Positions 36,941 to 47,378 of a stretch of 64,000 bases of DNA are shown piece after piece. The notes under the pieces are model-generated. The model was given only the letters and a program-made list of their open reading frames with translations. It made no database searches and was not told where the DNA came from. Each line of letters begins with the position of its first letter. The stretch's first letter is position 1. This DNA is from Aromatoleum toluclasticum ATCC 700605. GTDB taxonomy: Bacteria; Pseudomonadota; Gammaproteobacteria; Burkholderiales; Rhodocyclaceae. The translations under genes were made by a program, and so were the position numbers. The DNA is taken from positions 1 to 64,000 of the forward strand of contig NZ_KB899513.1 of assembly GCF_000378245.1 (NCBI RefSeq). The letters run 5' to 3'.

Positions 36941-37186
36941 CTACTCCTCGTGAACGAGGACTGCCTTGATTGCGGGGTCGATCGGCCCAACGTCGTGCCA
37001 TTTTCCGCTGGTGTCGTGCGTCGCGGGCTTGTTGCACATGCCATGGTCGCAATCGACGATCCAGCGCTTCTGAAGCACGCGGGAGCAGAAGCGGTAGTTC
37101 ACCGCGCCGGGGGGTAAGCCGACGGCAGCGGCGAGCAGACGGCAGACGCAAAGGTGACCGTGGGTCACTGACGATTTTGATTCCAT
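36941..37186 (-). CDS. Small Cys-rich protein, probable member of the copper regulon
   Basis: 81 residues starting MESKSSVTHGH with AGAGG 7 nt upstream. It has Cys in HLCVCRLLAA, YRFCSRVLQKRW and DCDHGMCNKPATHD, giving six Cys and several His, but no clear export signal. A box at 37498-37513 with a minus-strand -10 (TACAAT) directs transcription toward it, leaving a leader of about 270 nt. The frame is open back to ATG 37450, just after that -10, so a longer 169-residue product is possible though less protein-like. No family is recognised. Confidence 0.5.
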   Translation of the reverse strand: MESKSSVTHGHLCVCRLLAAAVGLPPGAVNYRFCSRVLQKRWIVDCDHGMCNKPATHDTSGKWHDVGPIDPAIKAVLVHEE

Positions 37187-37458
37187 CGAACACCTCTTAT
37201 CGGTACTTTTTTCCGACGCACCACAGCCAGTCACGAAGTTTGCGAAGCGCGTTTCGGCGGATGCGGATTTCTTCTCACGCCAGCGCAGGTCTTGGAGTTG
37301 CTCGCTGCAATTGACCCTTTGCTCGTCCTCGCCGGCGGGTGGCGGGCGGTAGAATCTGGATAATCCACTCGGGAAATCGACATTCATATGGCAAGCGATT
37401 TTTAGGCTTGCCGCACCGCGCTTCGGCCAACGCGGGAAACAGTCATGCAACGGCTCAA

Positions 37459-37513
37459 ATTGTAGGAGTCGGATCTTAACGCGGCAATGAAGACAGCATT
37501 ACATCGCAGTTAT
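37459..37513 (-). promoter_or_regulatory. Cop/Cus box plus -10, leftward
   Basis: On the minus strand ATAAC-N6-GTAAT (37513-37498), TTCA 6 nt later, and TACAAT exactly 33 nt after GTAAT (37464-37459). The -10 is close to consensus, and the spacing equals that of the plus-strand boxes. Confidence 0.65.
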
Positions 37514-37620
37514 CTAATTGTAATTTGCGACACTGATCCACGCGCAACGGTGCATTAGCGTCTGAAGGCCTCGTCGTTCGCGAACCAAAGCGCGGCTTCT
37601 CCGCGCTGTATGGTTGCAGG

Positions 37621-37675
37621 ATTACAGAGTTGTAATTGAAGCGTCATGCGCGGGACAGCATGGGCGGGGTAAGCT
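37621..37675 (+). promoter_or_regulatory. Cop/Cus box plus -10 (promoter of the P-type ATPase gene)
   Basis: Perfect ATTAC-N6-GTAAT at 37621-37636, GTCA 6 nt later, TAAGCT after 33 nt (37670-37675). Confidence 0.75.
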
Positions 37676-37736
37676 ACAACTCCATCGGATCCAGGGGCGA
37701 TGGCAATGATCCGACAGGGAGTTTGTAGCCGGCTCG

Positions 37737-40274
<2,538 letters not shown>

Positions 40275-40417
40275 CGCGTTGGCATAGAACGCTTAACAGG
40301 GGGTAGGGAAACGATGTCCTCGCATATAACGCGGTCAACATCCCGAGACGTGCTCGTCCCCTAAAAAGTATTCTCGCCCTAGCCAAAGCAGCGCTGTCCT
40401 CGCTATCGGAGATTGCC

Positions 40418-41260
40418 ATGAGCCGACGATCAATCGACAACTGGATGTGGATCTGTCCTGCCTTGGCGATCGGTGTGGCAGCAGTCGTCTTGTCGCTGTG
40501 GGGACTCACGTGGCCGAGTGCGACGCTTGTTGCCGTTCTGCTCGCCTGTCCGGGAGTGCTGGTTTGGGGCGGCCTGCAGTTGCGCCAGTCAGGCGCCTTT
40601 CCCCTTGGCCCGCCCCCCCGCACGGCGGGAATGACTATGGGCTGGGCCGCACCGATCTACGACTGGTACTTCCCCAAACTCGGCCTCGGCAAGGCCTTTC
40701 GGATGGAGACGCTGCGCCATGCCGCACTACAGGCAGGCGAGCACGTGCTGGAAGTCGGCTGCGGCACGGGCGTTCTGACCCGGCTCGCCGCAGAAGCGAT
40801 CGGGGCGTCGGGCGAGGCAATCGGCATTGACGCGGCACCGGCCATGATCGTCGTCGCCCGTGAGAATGCCGCCCGCGCAGGTAGTCGTGCGAGCTTCCAG
40901 CTTGCGGCCATCGAAACGCTGCCATTTCCCGACGCCACCTTCGACGTGGTGCTGGCGAGCGCGATGTTGCATCACCTGCCGCCGGAAGCGAAGGAAGCCG
41001 GGCTCAAGAGCGTGCGCCGCGTCCTGAAGCCCTCGGGACGTCTTGTCATTGCCGACCTCGACCGGCCGGCGAACCCGCTGTGGTGGTGGCTGCTCTGGCC
41101 CTTGTTGGCCATGCCAATGACCGCCGGAAACCTGCGCGGCGAGATTCCCGCTTTTCTGCAGCGAAACGGGTTCGGCTCTGTCCAAATGCAGGGGCGTTGG
41201 ATGCAGTTGCTGGCTTTCTGGGTGGCACGTTCAGGCTCAACGCAAGGAGAAGGATCATGA
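40418..41260 (+). CDS. Membrane-anchored class I SAM-dependent methyltransferase
   Basis: 280 residues. Two N-terminal TM helices (about 10-55), then a Rossmann methyltransferase domain with motif I VLEVGCGTGVLTRLA, motif II GIDAAPAMI and post-motif MLHHLPPEAKEAGL. A C-terminal hydrophobic segment (WWWLLWPLLAMP) follows. It resembles UbiE/COQ5-type enzymes. It starts a four-gene operon containing a second methyltransferase (42002-42655). The substrate is unknown; lipid or metalloid methylation are both open. Confidence 0.82.
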   Translation: MSRRSIDNWMWICPALAIGVAAVVLSLWGLTWPSATLVAVLLACPGVLVWGGLQLRQSGAFPLGPPPRTAGMTMGWAAPIYDWYFPKLGLGKAFRMETLRHAALQAGEHVLEVGCGTGVLTRLAAEAIGASGEAIGIDAAPAMIVVARENAARAGSRASFQLAAIETLPFPDATFDVVLASAMLHHLPPEAKEAGLKSVRRVLKPSGRLVIADLDRPANPLWWWLLWPLLAMPMTAGNLRGEIPAFLQRNGFGSVQMQGRWMQLLAFWVARSGSTQGEGS

Positions 41261-41727
41261 AAAAAGAGTACCCACTATTGATTCGGTGCTGGATGGCTGC
41301 GCTCGTCATGCTGGTCACGTCGGCGTTCGCCCATGCGGTCGAATTGGGGCAACACATGACGGTGCAAGGGATCGAAGTCTATTACGGGCTCATGCCGGCA
41401 CAGGTGGCAGGCAAGCATCCGGCACCTCATGAAGAACGCGCCATGCATGGCGGAGTTCCAAGCAAGAAGGATGCATACCATCTGGTCGTCGCGCTCATCG
41501 ATACGGCTGGGCAACGCATCACCGAGGCCGACGTGCGGGCAAGCGTCGCTGAACTAGGCATGGCGGGTACGCACAAGCGGCTTGAGCCCATGCACATCGA
41601 CGACGCGCTGAGCTTCGGCGCTTACTTCATCCTGTCCGGTGATGGACCATACCGAATCGCCATCGAGGTTCGACGGCCCGGGATAGCACAGCCGATCGAA
41701 GCACTTTTCGAATACCGCCGACGCTAA
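41257..41727 (+). CDS. Hypothetical periplasmic protein in methyltransferase operon
   Basis: 156 residues; ATG overlaps the methyltransferase stop. A signal peptide ends at AFAHAVE. The mature chain starts with VEYYGLMP-like strands (GIEVYYGLMPAQ), has a His/Met-bearing HPAPHEERAMHGGVP, and a C-terminal half like an Ig-type strand set (YHLVVALIDTAGQRITEADV). No known function. Operon position suggests a metal-exposed periplasmic role. Confidence 0.65.
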   Translation: MKKEYPLLIRCWMAALVMLVTSAFAHAVELGQHMTVQGIEVYYGLMPAQVAGKHPAPHEERAMHGGVPSKKDAYHLVVALIDTAGQRITEADVRASVAELGMAGTHKRLEPMHIDDALSFGAYFILSGDGPYRIAIEVRRPGIAQPIEALFEYRRR

Positions 41728-41741
41728 CCGAGAGCTATGAC

Positions 41742-42005
41742 ATGTCAGAGCAACATGATAGGGAACAGCCGGTCCACAGACGCGGGGGGGCTGACTCACG
41801 GGTGAAATGGGTATTCTTCGGCTTTCTCGCGCTGGCCGCGTTTTTTCTCTTCACTGAACACCGCGCTCATCTCCTCGGCATCTTGCCGTGGCTTTTCCTG
41901 TTGGCCTGTCCGTTGATGCACATCTTCATGCACGGCGGACACGGTGGGCATGGTGGGCACAATCGGGGGGACACACAGAATAAAACGGAAGGAGATGAGA
42001 AATGA
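41742..42005 (+). CDS. DUF2933 small membrane protein
   Basis: 87 residues with one or two hydrophobic segments (WVFFGFLALAAFFLF, then LLGILPWLFLLACPLMHIFM). The end is His/Gly-rich (HGGHGGHGGHNRGD). DUF2933 proteins are common in copper and silver resistance islands next to methyltransferases. The CPLMHIFMHGGH stretch is the family hallmark. The stop overlaps the next start by ATGA. Confidence 0.8.
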   Translation: MSEQHDREQPVHRRGGADSRVKWVFFGFLALAAFFLFTEHRAHLLGILPWLFLLACPLMHIFMHGGHGGHGGHNRGDTQNKTEGDEK

Positions 42006-42655
42006 CCGACACCCCTTCCTACGGCCTATGGTCGCTGGTCATCATCAACTCAATCTTTTTCATCGCGTTTGCGTTCAGCTTCGCAAGGCCCCGCAGTACG
42101 CGCGATTGGCGTTCGCTCGGCGCTTACTCCGCCTTCATCGTCGCCTTGTTCACGGAGATGTACGGGTTTCCGCTCACAATCTACGTGCTGTCCGGTTGGC
42201 TATCCTCGCGCTTTCCGGGTGTTGATTTCCTCGCTCATGATTCGGGCCACCTGCTCGAAGTCATGTTCGGTTGGCGATCTAACCCGCATTTTGGCCCGTT
42301 TCATCTCCTTAGCACGGCGTTCATCGTCGGCGGTTTCTGGTTGCTTTCAAAAGCTTGGCCGGTGCTCTATCGCGCACAGCGTGAGCATCGCGTGGCGGAC
42401 ACCGGTCCCTATGCAAGAATTCGGCATCCTCAGTATGTTGCCTTCGTCCTCGTGATGTTTGGATTCCTGTTGCAGTGGCCCACATTGATCACGTTGGCGC
42501 TATTTCCCGTGTTGCTTATCGTGTACGCGCGCCTGGCGCACCAAGAAGAACGTGACGTACTCGTTGAATTTGGCGAAGCCTACGTGCAGTACCGGGAACG
42601 CACGCCGGCATTCATCCCAGTCCTGGGGCGGCAACCGCCCGATGCAACCGAGTGA
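42002..42655 (+). CDS. Isoprenylcysteine carboxyl methyltransferase (ICMT)-like membrane protein
   Basis: 217 residues with about five TM helices. The family C-terminal block is present: DTGPYARIRHPQYVAFVLV, LQWPTLITLALFPVLL and a following acidic motif AHQEERDVLVEFG with a final YRERTPAFIP. Members methylate lipid-like or thiol substrates at the membrane using SAM. ATGA overlaps join it to DUF2933 upstream; its stop overlaps the beginning of the HD-GYP frame. Confidence 0.85.
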   Translation: MTDTPSYGLWSLVIINSIFFIAFAFSFARPRSTRDWRSLGAYSAFIVALFTEMYGFPLTIYVLSGWLSSRFPGVDFLAHDSGHLLEVMFGWRSNPHFGPFHLLSTAFIVGGFWLLSKAWPVLYRAQREHRVADTGPYARIRHPQYVAFVLVMFGFLLQWPTLITLALFPVLLIVYARLAHQEERDVLVEFGEAYVQYRERTPAFIPVLGRQPPDATE

Positions 42656-42684
42656 TGGGGGCGTCGTTACATGGGAGGCACACA

Positions 42685-43434
42685 TTGGAGCTTCGACCTA
42701 CCTTTGCAGGGACGTGTCATTGCTGCGGTACCCGTGTCGTTTCTCGTACGCCGTGGAAATCAAGCCAGCAGACTTGTGAGCGCTGTTTTCTCGAAGAGTT
42801 GTCCCGCGGGTGCTCACGCTGTGGTGAACTGAACGCTGCGTTTGCAGAAGCGCTCGCAGATGCTCTTGATCTGCGTGAGCATGAGACTGGCTTGCATTCC
42901 CGGCGTGTTGCGTGCCACACGGTTGTCCTGGCTAAGCGCATTTTTCCTAACGATGAACAGCGATTGGCCCAGATATACTGGGGTGCTCTTCTGCATGACT
43001 TGGGCAAAATCGGAGTGCCGGATGGTGTTTTATTGAAGGTAGGGCCGCTCACGGAAGGCGAATGGACCATCATGCGTCGGCATCCGGATGATGGCCATCG
43101 GTTAGTTGGCCGACTGGCCGGCATGGAAGAGGCGGCCGATATCGTGCGCAGTCATGAAGAAAGGTTCGATGGCGGCGGGTATCCGCGTGGCCTGCGGGGT
43201 GAGGATATTCCCTTCGGTGCGAGGCTATTTGCCGTTGTCGACACCCTTGATGCCATGACGTCAGACCGGCCGTACCGTCAGGGGCTCACATTTGATGCGG
43301 CGAAGGCGGAGATACTCCACATGTCCGGCAGCCAATTCGACCCTGTTGCGGTGAATGCACTACTCGCCGAGGAGGCCGTACTGCGTCAGATGGTGGACAT
43401 GAAATGCGTGTCTGAACCCACTAAATCACCCTAG
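42685..43434 (+). CDS. HD-GYP phosphodiesterase-like protein with N-terminal Cys ribbon
   Basis: 249 residues from TTG 42685, selected because GGGAGGC lies just upstream; the frame is also open from 42652. The N terminus is a double CxxC ribbon (CHCCG, CERC, CSRCG), likely zinc or other metal. The HD-GYP domain follows: H104-D105 in LLHDLGKIGVPDG, IMRRHPDDGH, HEERFDGGGYPRGLRGEDIP and DTLDAMTSDRPYR. Such domains degrade cyclic di-GMP or related dinucleotides. A Cys-ribbon in front suggests metal-responsive signalling; that is inference. Confidence 0.82.
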   Translation: MELRPTFAGTCHCCGTRVVSRTPWKSSQQTCERCFLEELSRGCSRCGELNAAFAEALADALDLREHETGLHSRRVACHTVVLAKRIFPNDEQRLAQIYWGALLHDLGKIGVPDGVLLKVGPLTEGEWTIMRRHPDDGHRLVGRLAGMEEAADIVRSHEERFDGGGYPRGLRGEDIPFGARLFAVVDTLDAMTSDRPYRQGLTFDAAKAEILHMSGSQFDPVAVNALLAEEAVLRQMVDMKCVSEPTKSP

Positions 43435-43459
43435 AAGTCCTAAAGTGCGATTTGATCCA

Positions 43460-43514
43460 GTTACGAATGTGTAATATCCGCGTCATGCTCTCGACAGCCT
43501 ATGTGGAGCACACT
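43460..43514 (+). promoter_or_regulatory. Cop/Cus box plus -10 (promoter of 43586 gene)
   Basis: GTTAC-N6-GTAAT at 43460-43475 (one mismatch), GTCA 6 nt later, and CACACT at the 33-nt position (43509-43514). The -10 is weak but the other elements fit. Confidence 0.6.
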
Positions 43515-43585
43515 ACCGGTAGGGTGTGCGCAGATCAAGGCGACAGTAGCGCACTTCGATAGTGTTTTTTGTGGGAGATCGTGCC

Positions 43586-43831
43586 ATGACAACGAAGCTG
43601 ATTCTTATCACGGCTCTGTTATCCGCGTTTGCAATCCTGGCGCCCGCGGGGAACGCTGCCTCAACGACTGCACCTGTGGCGGCGCAGAACGAGAAGACCG
43701 AAGGCCGCGTCAGCCCCCATAACCATATGCAAGAGAAGCTCGCTGTTCCCGCACAGAAGAGTGCTGAAGCGACGCCGCAACACGCGAAGAAAGTTCTCCA
43801 CGATCACAGTAAGTTCCATAAGCACCTGTAA
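43586..43831 (+). CDS. Small secreted His-containing protein (metal-induced), second family member
   Basis: 81 residues from ATG 43586 with GGGAG upstream. Signal peptide (cleaved near AGNAA). Mature part hydrophilic, with SPHNHMQEKLAVP and a His-rich end LHDHSKFHKHL. It shares size, layout and promoter type with the protein of 32532-32813 and may be its diverged paralog. Likely a periplasmic copper buffer. Confidence 0.62.
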   Translation: MTTKLILITALLSAFAILAPAGNAASTTAPVAAQNEKTEGRVSPHNHMQEKLAVPAQKSAEATPQHAKKVLHDHSKFHKHL

Positions 43832-44240
43832 TCACTTCGCAGGACTTACTGCGCGCCCGCTTTAGAAATCAATCACTGCCGAAAACCGCGCTTCCCAGAC
43901 GGGAGGCGTCGGGGTCGGCGAGGTTTCAGAAGAGGACGGCGAAATAAAGAGCTTCCATCGAAAGGTTTCAATCCTACGCGATCGTGAAGACAGGGTAAGA
44001 CTCTAAGAAGAATCATATATAGCCGACATCCCTCGAGTGAGGGATGTCTACAAGGCGAGGGAAAGGCAGACGCCTTCAGTCAATCTGCCGGCGCAGTCCA
44101 TGCCCGTCGCTGCACCTGTATCGAAATCAACGCATCTTCGACGCCAGCAGAGTGGGCTCTGCGTAAGCAATGAGATGGACGCTCCCTCCCGACAACGGCA
44201 TCAACCTGCCAGACAAGAAGCGGAAGCCGGTCCTTGAGCG
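43832..44240. other. Non-coding stretch after 43586 gene
   Basis: Lower GC, no recognised gene. A 55-codon frame at 44170-44337 (MRWTLPPDNGINLPDKKRK and so on) reads like protein but is short and bounded by a stop three codons upstream; it may be a remnant of a larger gene. Confidence 0.35.
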
Positions 44241-44705
44241 TTACTTACTCGGGTTGGCCCTGCAACGCCTTAGGCTGCCAACGCCCCCGATGCTGAGACA
44301 GTGGCGGGAGTCACTACATTCGACACTGCCAATGTGAGCCTCGCCAGGTTCAAATTTTTCGATGCGCCAAAGCTTCAGGAAATGCAGCGCCGAACCGAGG
44401 CCGAAGAATACTGTCAGGCATCCGCTGGCTGCGCACAACCACCGGTTGTTCATTGAAATAGCAAAGCAAGGCCGTCCTCTTCCGCCAACCTCGTGCACCT
44501 TGATTTTGCATGAACCTCGCATCCATTCAGGTGCAACAGCAAGCTCTAGCCATGTTGCATATTGCTTCCGCGACTCCATTTTTCCTATCTCCAGCAACGA
44601 ATTCCCCGTAGCAAGTTGAATGCGAAGACGCCCCGTGACAACAACTCCGGGGCGGTGCAAACGCGGGGCAATCACAGAATCATTCATTTGCCCGTGTAGT
44701 GGCAA
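44241..44705 (-). CDS. Doubtful hypothetical protein
   Basis: 154 codons open on the minus strand. The middle (ESRKQYATWLELAVAPEWM, then HEVGGRGRPCFAISMNNRW) looks protein-like, and a hydrophobic segment (CLTVFFGLGSALHFLKLW) follows. No ribosome site stands out before the ATG, and no family is recognised. A short plus-strand frame (44170-44337) overlaps its end, so at most one of the two is real. Confidence 0.25.
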   Translation of the reverse strand: MPLHGQMNDSVIAPRLHRPGVVVTGRLRIQLATGNSLLEIGKMESRKQYATWLELAVAPEWMRGSCKIKVHEVGGRGRPCFAISMNNRWLCAASGCLTVFFGLGSALHFLKLWRIEKFEPGEAHIGSVECSDSRHCLSIGGVGSLRRCRANPSK

Positions 44706-44822
44706 CTGAATGTTGCCGCAAGCGACGTCACATTCCTTTTCGTATCATAGCCTGTACGCATTCGTTATTAATACTGGCAGCTCATGTCGTGACTTGTCAT
44801 CGGCTAGTTTGCAAGGGGCATC

Positions 44823-45146
44823 ATGGTCAGGAAGAACATCATCGACGAGCTCCAATCGGTGATCGCGGATGGCAGCGCCAGCCAAATTTCATTGGCGAAC
44901 GTGATCGTCCAGCTTGCCAATCCATCCTTGTCGGACGCACAACGAAATCGCCGGAGGTGTCATGAAATGGGCAGCGAGCAGTTCGCATATGAGCATGACT
45001 GGAAATCCAAAGTGGATTCCGTAAATCTGGGATCCGTTCGAAAGATGAGCTGCCCGTCTACTCCGAGAAGTGCTCTACTTAACGATTCTCGGTCAGGACA
45101 GAATTTTGCACTTTTAGTTCTCCGGCGCGCGAATGTTCTTGGCTAA
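44823..45146 (+). CDS. Doubtful hypothetical protein
   Basis: 107 codons beginning MVRKNIIDELQSVIADGSA. The first 40 residues form a plausible amphipathic helix pair; the rest is Ser/Arg-rich and composition-driven. It could be the beginning of a decayed gene. No family is recognised. Confidence 0.25.
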   Translation: MVRKNIIDELQSVIADGSASQISLANVIVQLANPSLSDAQRNRRRCHEMGSEQFAYEHDWKSKVDSVNLGSVRKMSCPSTPRSALLNDSRSGQNFALLVLRRANVLG

Positions 45147-45222
45147 GGATTTGTTGCGTTGTCAGAGCGTGCATGGATAAATTATATACGTGCTCACAGT
45201 GGTTTTACAAAATGACACAGCG

Positions 45223-45277
45223 ATGACAGGAATGTAATTGTTAAGTCATGCCAATGTCAGATGCTCGCTGCTACAAT
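45223..45277 (+). promoter_or_regulatory. Cop/Cus box plus -10 (promoter of czcE-copK pair 1)
   Basis: ATGAC-N6-GTAAT at 45223-45238 (one mismatch), GTCA 6 nt later, TACAAT exactly 33 nt after GTAAT (45272-45277). Confidence 0.7.
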
Positions 45278-45329
45278 CAGGTTACGGTCGCTCGATAAGG
45301 AGCATCTTGATTGGTCCTGGGGAATGATT

Positions 45330-45722
45330 ATGAACCGCAATATCTGCCGTGCCACTGCTATCTCGGCGCTGCTGTTCACAACGGCCTCGTCGGCAATTGC
45401 ACACACTGACTATTCAGAAGCTGGCACTTCGCACTGGGTCGAGGGCGTTCGAGGATCAGCGAGCGAACCCACAGAGAGACAGAAGGCCCCTTATGGGTAT
45501 GAATCAACCGGAGTTCCTGAGCGCATCTTAGTCGTAGATAAGAACACCCGGCACATCAATGTCGTCCAGCTAGAGACTGTTTCGATCCGTTTCGGAGGAA
45601 AAGTGGTTAATTGGACATTCGATGCATATCCACGGAGAAATTTCTCCTTGTCGAATATTTTGCCTGGAGTAGACGGCGTGACTGTGTACGTGGATGAGAG
45701 CCCAATGTATCGGGGGCGTTGA
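45330..45722 (+). CDS. czcE: CzcE-family periplasmic copper-binding protein (copy 1)
   Basis: 130 residues from ATG 45330 (an ATG at 45324 is also in frame). Signal peptide cleaved near AIAHTD. The mature domain has the CzcE pattern: NTRHINVVQLETVSIRFGGK, VVNWTFDAYPRRNFSLSNIL and a C-terminal VTVYVDESPMYRG. CzcE of Cupriavidus binds Cu as a dimer in the periplasm. It is followed by copK and resembles copy 2 (46353-46745) most in the C-terminal half. Confidence 0.85.
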   Translation: MNRNICRATAISALLFTTASSAIAHTDYSEAGTSHWVEGVRGSASEPTERQKAPYGYESTGVPERILVVDKNTRHINVVQLETVSIRFGGKVVNWTFDAYPRRNFSLSNILPGVDGVTVYVDESPMYRGR

Positions 45723-45826
45723 TCAAGTGTGCTTCTTGCAGATAGCACACCGGTTTTACAACCAAAAGGCGTCGTGCAGTAAAGGTTAGTTTTTAAGTTC
45801 TACCACTTAACTGTCAGGAGTCAATC

Positions 45827-46108
45827 ATGCTTACGAAAGCAATCGCCGCAGCCGCATCCGTGATCATCGCCACCTCGGCATTCGCAGTGGACCGAGGAAA
45901 TGTCGAGAAAGCCTATGAGTTGAAAGATGGCTCCACCGTCTACGTCTTTAAGGACGGCAAGATGGCGATGGAGAACAAAGTTGGGCAAGTTGTTACGATG
46001 AAGGAAGGCCATGCGATGGAAACAAAGGATGGAAAAAAAATAATGATGAAGGGTAACGAAATCTGGCGTCTAGAGAACGAGCTGCATCGCGAGCATCAGA
46101 CAAACTGA
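45827..46108 (+). CDS. copK: CopK-family periplasmic copper-binding protein (copy 1)
   Basis: 93 residues; CAGGAG upstream. Signal peptide ends at AFAVD. The mature part, NVEKAYELKDGSTVYVFKDG then KMAMENKVGQ, MKEGHAMETKDGKKIMMKG and NEIWRL, matches Cupriavidus CopK, which binds Cu(I) through methionines. Paralogs follow at 46862 and 47379. It is the second gene after the box at 45223. Confidence 0.9.
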   Translation: MLTKAIAAAASVIIATSAFAVDRGNVEKAYELKDGSTVYVFKDGKMAMENKVGQVVTMKEGHAMETKDGKKIMMKGNEIWRLENELHREHQTN

Positions 46109-46138
46109 ATTGTTTGCGACCGTCGCGTGGCGACGATT

Positions 46139-46176
46139 GATCGGCCTGCGCGCTGTAACGGCGGAGCAGGCCGATC
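46139..46176 (+). terminator. Stem-loop after copK copy 1
   Basis: GATCGGCCTGC (46139-46149) pairs perfectly with GCAGGCCGATC (46166-46176) around a 16-nt loop, 30 bp after the copK stop. There is no run of T after it, so termination could be inefficient or the hairpin may protect the mRNA end. Confidence 0.5.
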
Positions 46177-46240
46177 TGCTGTCGGTGGTGCGTAATCCCT
46201 GCTTAAACAACGTTGTTGCTTTCCGCAAGGTTGCAGGAGG

Positions 46241-46295
46241 ATGAGTAGGAAGTAATCGGAAAGTCATTCTGCCGTAAGGCGCTCCAGACTAATAT
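46241..46295 (+). promoter_or_regulatory. Variant Cop/Cus box plus -10 (promoter of czcE-copK pair 2)
   Basis: ATGAG-N6-GTAAT at 46241-46256 (two mismatches in the left half), GTCA 6 nt later and TAATAT exactly 33 nt after GTAAT (46290-46295). Confidence 0.6.
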
Positions 46296-46352
46296 CTACT
46301 CGTGGTGTAGCGAAGTCGAGCGATAGAGCCAAATACTGCGGGAGAGTGAAGG

Positions 46353-46745
46353 ATGCAAATTACTAAATCTAGCGTAGCTTATGCATCAATACTGCTGTTT
46401 GGAACAGCGAGCGCACTTGCTGGTGAGCAGTATTCCGCGCCGAGCGAAACGCAAGTTGGAGCTTTAATCCGGGTTGCCGCAAGCGCCGCTCATGCACGCC
46501 AGGCTGCCCGCTATGGATACGCATCGCTGGCGACGGCGGAGCGGAGCATAACCATTGACAATCAGACCCGCCATATCAACGTTGTGAGAATGGAAACGAT
46601 TGCAATACGCGTCGGAGAAAAAACTGTTACGTGGACCTTCGATACCTTGGGAACCTCTAGTTTTCCGCTGTCGGAAATCATCCCTGGCACGGAGCAGGTA
46701 ACCGTATATGTTGACGAGAATCCGATGTACCGAGGAGGTCAGTGA
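46353..46745 (+). CDS. czcE: CzcE-family periplasmic copper-binding protein (copy 2)
   Basis: 130 residues, signal peptide cleaved near ALAGE. CzcE features: QTRHINVVRMETIAIRVGEK, TVTWTFDTLGTSSFPLSEII and VTVYVDENPMYRGG. It is followed by copK copy 2 after 116 bp, the same order as in the pair just before, which points to an ancestral tandem duplication that has since diverged. Confidence 0.87.
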   Translation: MQITKSSVAYASILLFGTASALAGEQYSAPSETQVGALIRVAASAAHARQAARYGYASLATAERSITIDNQTRHINVVRMETIAIRVGEKTVTWTFDTLGTSSFPLSEIIPGTEQVTVYVDENPMYRGGQ

Positions 46746-46861
46746 GGGCAGGGCATCGGGAGTGGGGCGTAAACAACGGCGTTGTGCAGAACAAAGGTGT
46801 CAAGTACGGCGCGCACAGCCCCAACATTCTTGATTCACATATCCTCTACGAGGAGTTTGTT

Positions 46862-47143
46862 ATGCTTAGTAAGCTCGCAATTGTTGCTGCATCGTTCCTC
46901 GTTACCGCGTCTGCGTTGGCCGTAGATGAGGGGAACGTGACGAAGTCGTATCCGTTGAAGGATGGATCAACGGTTTATGTATTCAAGGATGGAAAGATGG
47001 CCATGGAGGACAAATTGGGGCGCCTTGTTACCATGAAGGAAGGACACACGATGGAAACAACGGACGGTCAGAGGATCATGATGAAGGGCAATGAAATCTG
47101 GCGTCTCGAGCGCGAGTTGCATCGTGATCGTGGAGGTAGTTGA
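46862..47143 (+). CDS. copK: CopK-family periplasmic copper-binding protein (copy 2)
   Basis: 93 residues from ATG 46862; GAGGAG upstream. Signal peptide ends at ALAVD. The family core is present (NVTKSYPLKDGSTVYVFKDG, then KMAMEDKLGR, MKEGHTMETTDGQRIMMKG, NEIWRL). The methionines in MAM, EGHTM and IMM are kept, so Cu(I) binding is likely. Confidence 0.9.
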   Translation: MLSKLAIVAASFLVTASALAVDEGNVTKSYPLKDGSTVYVFKDGKMAMEDKLGRLVTMKEGHTMETTDGQRIMMKGNEIWRLERELHRDRGGS

Positions 47144-47378
47144 CTCTCCCTTGAATTGTTGGGAGTGCCCGACTTCTTGTGGTGCGGTTGCTGATACTAG
47201 GTTTTCTCAGTCTGCGCCGAGGGGAGGTTGATACGTCCGTGCCAAGTTTTGTTGGAAAATCTGAACTGTGAACTTATGGCTGGCATGAAGCACGCGGAGC
47301 GTGACTAATGCGGAGAATATGCCTGTTGATCTCCCGCTAAACTGTCAGCCACAGGTTGCGAATTTAAAGGAGTAAATC

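Larger units (their letters stand above)
37187..37736. other. Divergent regulatory region with two Cop/Cus boxes
   Basis: It lies between the Cys-rich gene (leftward) and the ATPase gene (rightward). It contains one box for each direction (37498-37513 leftward, 37621-37636 rightward), about 108 bp apart, and an additional GTAAT half-site at 37520-37524. Confidence 0.6.

Noticed and set aside
37187-37450. N-terminal extension of the Cys-rich gene to ATG 37450
   Set aside because: Possible but less likely: the extension is poor in protein-like pattern, while ATG 37186 has AGAGG at good distance. Kept as alternative in the feature.
37520-37524. Additional GTAAT half-site rightward
   Set aside because: No GTCA element and no -10 hexamer at 33 nt.
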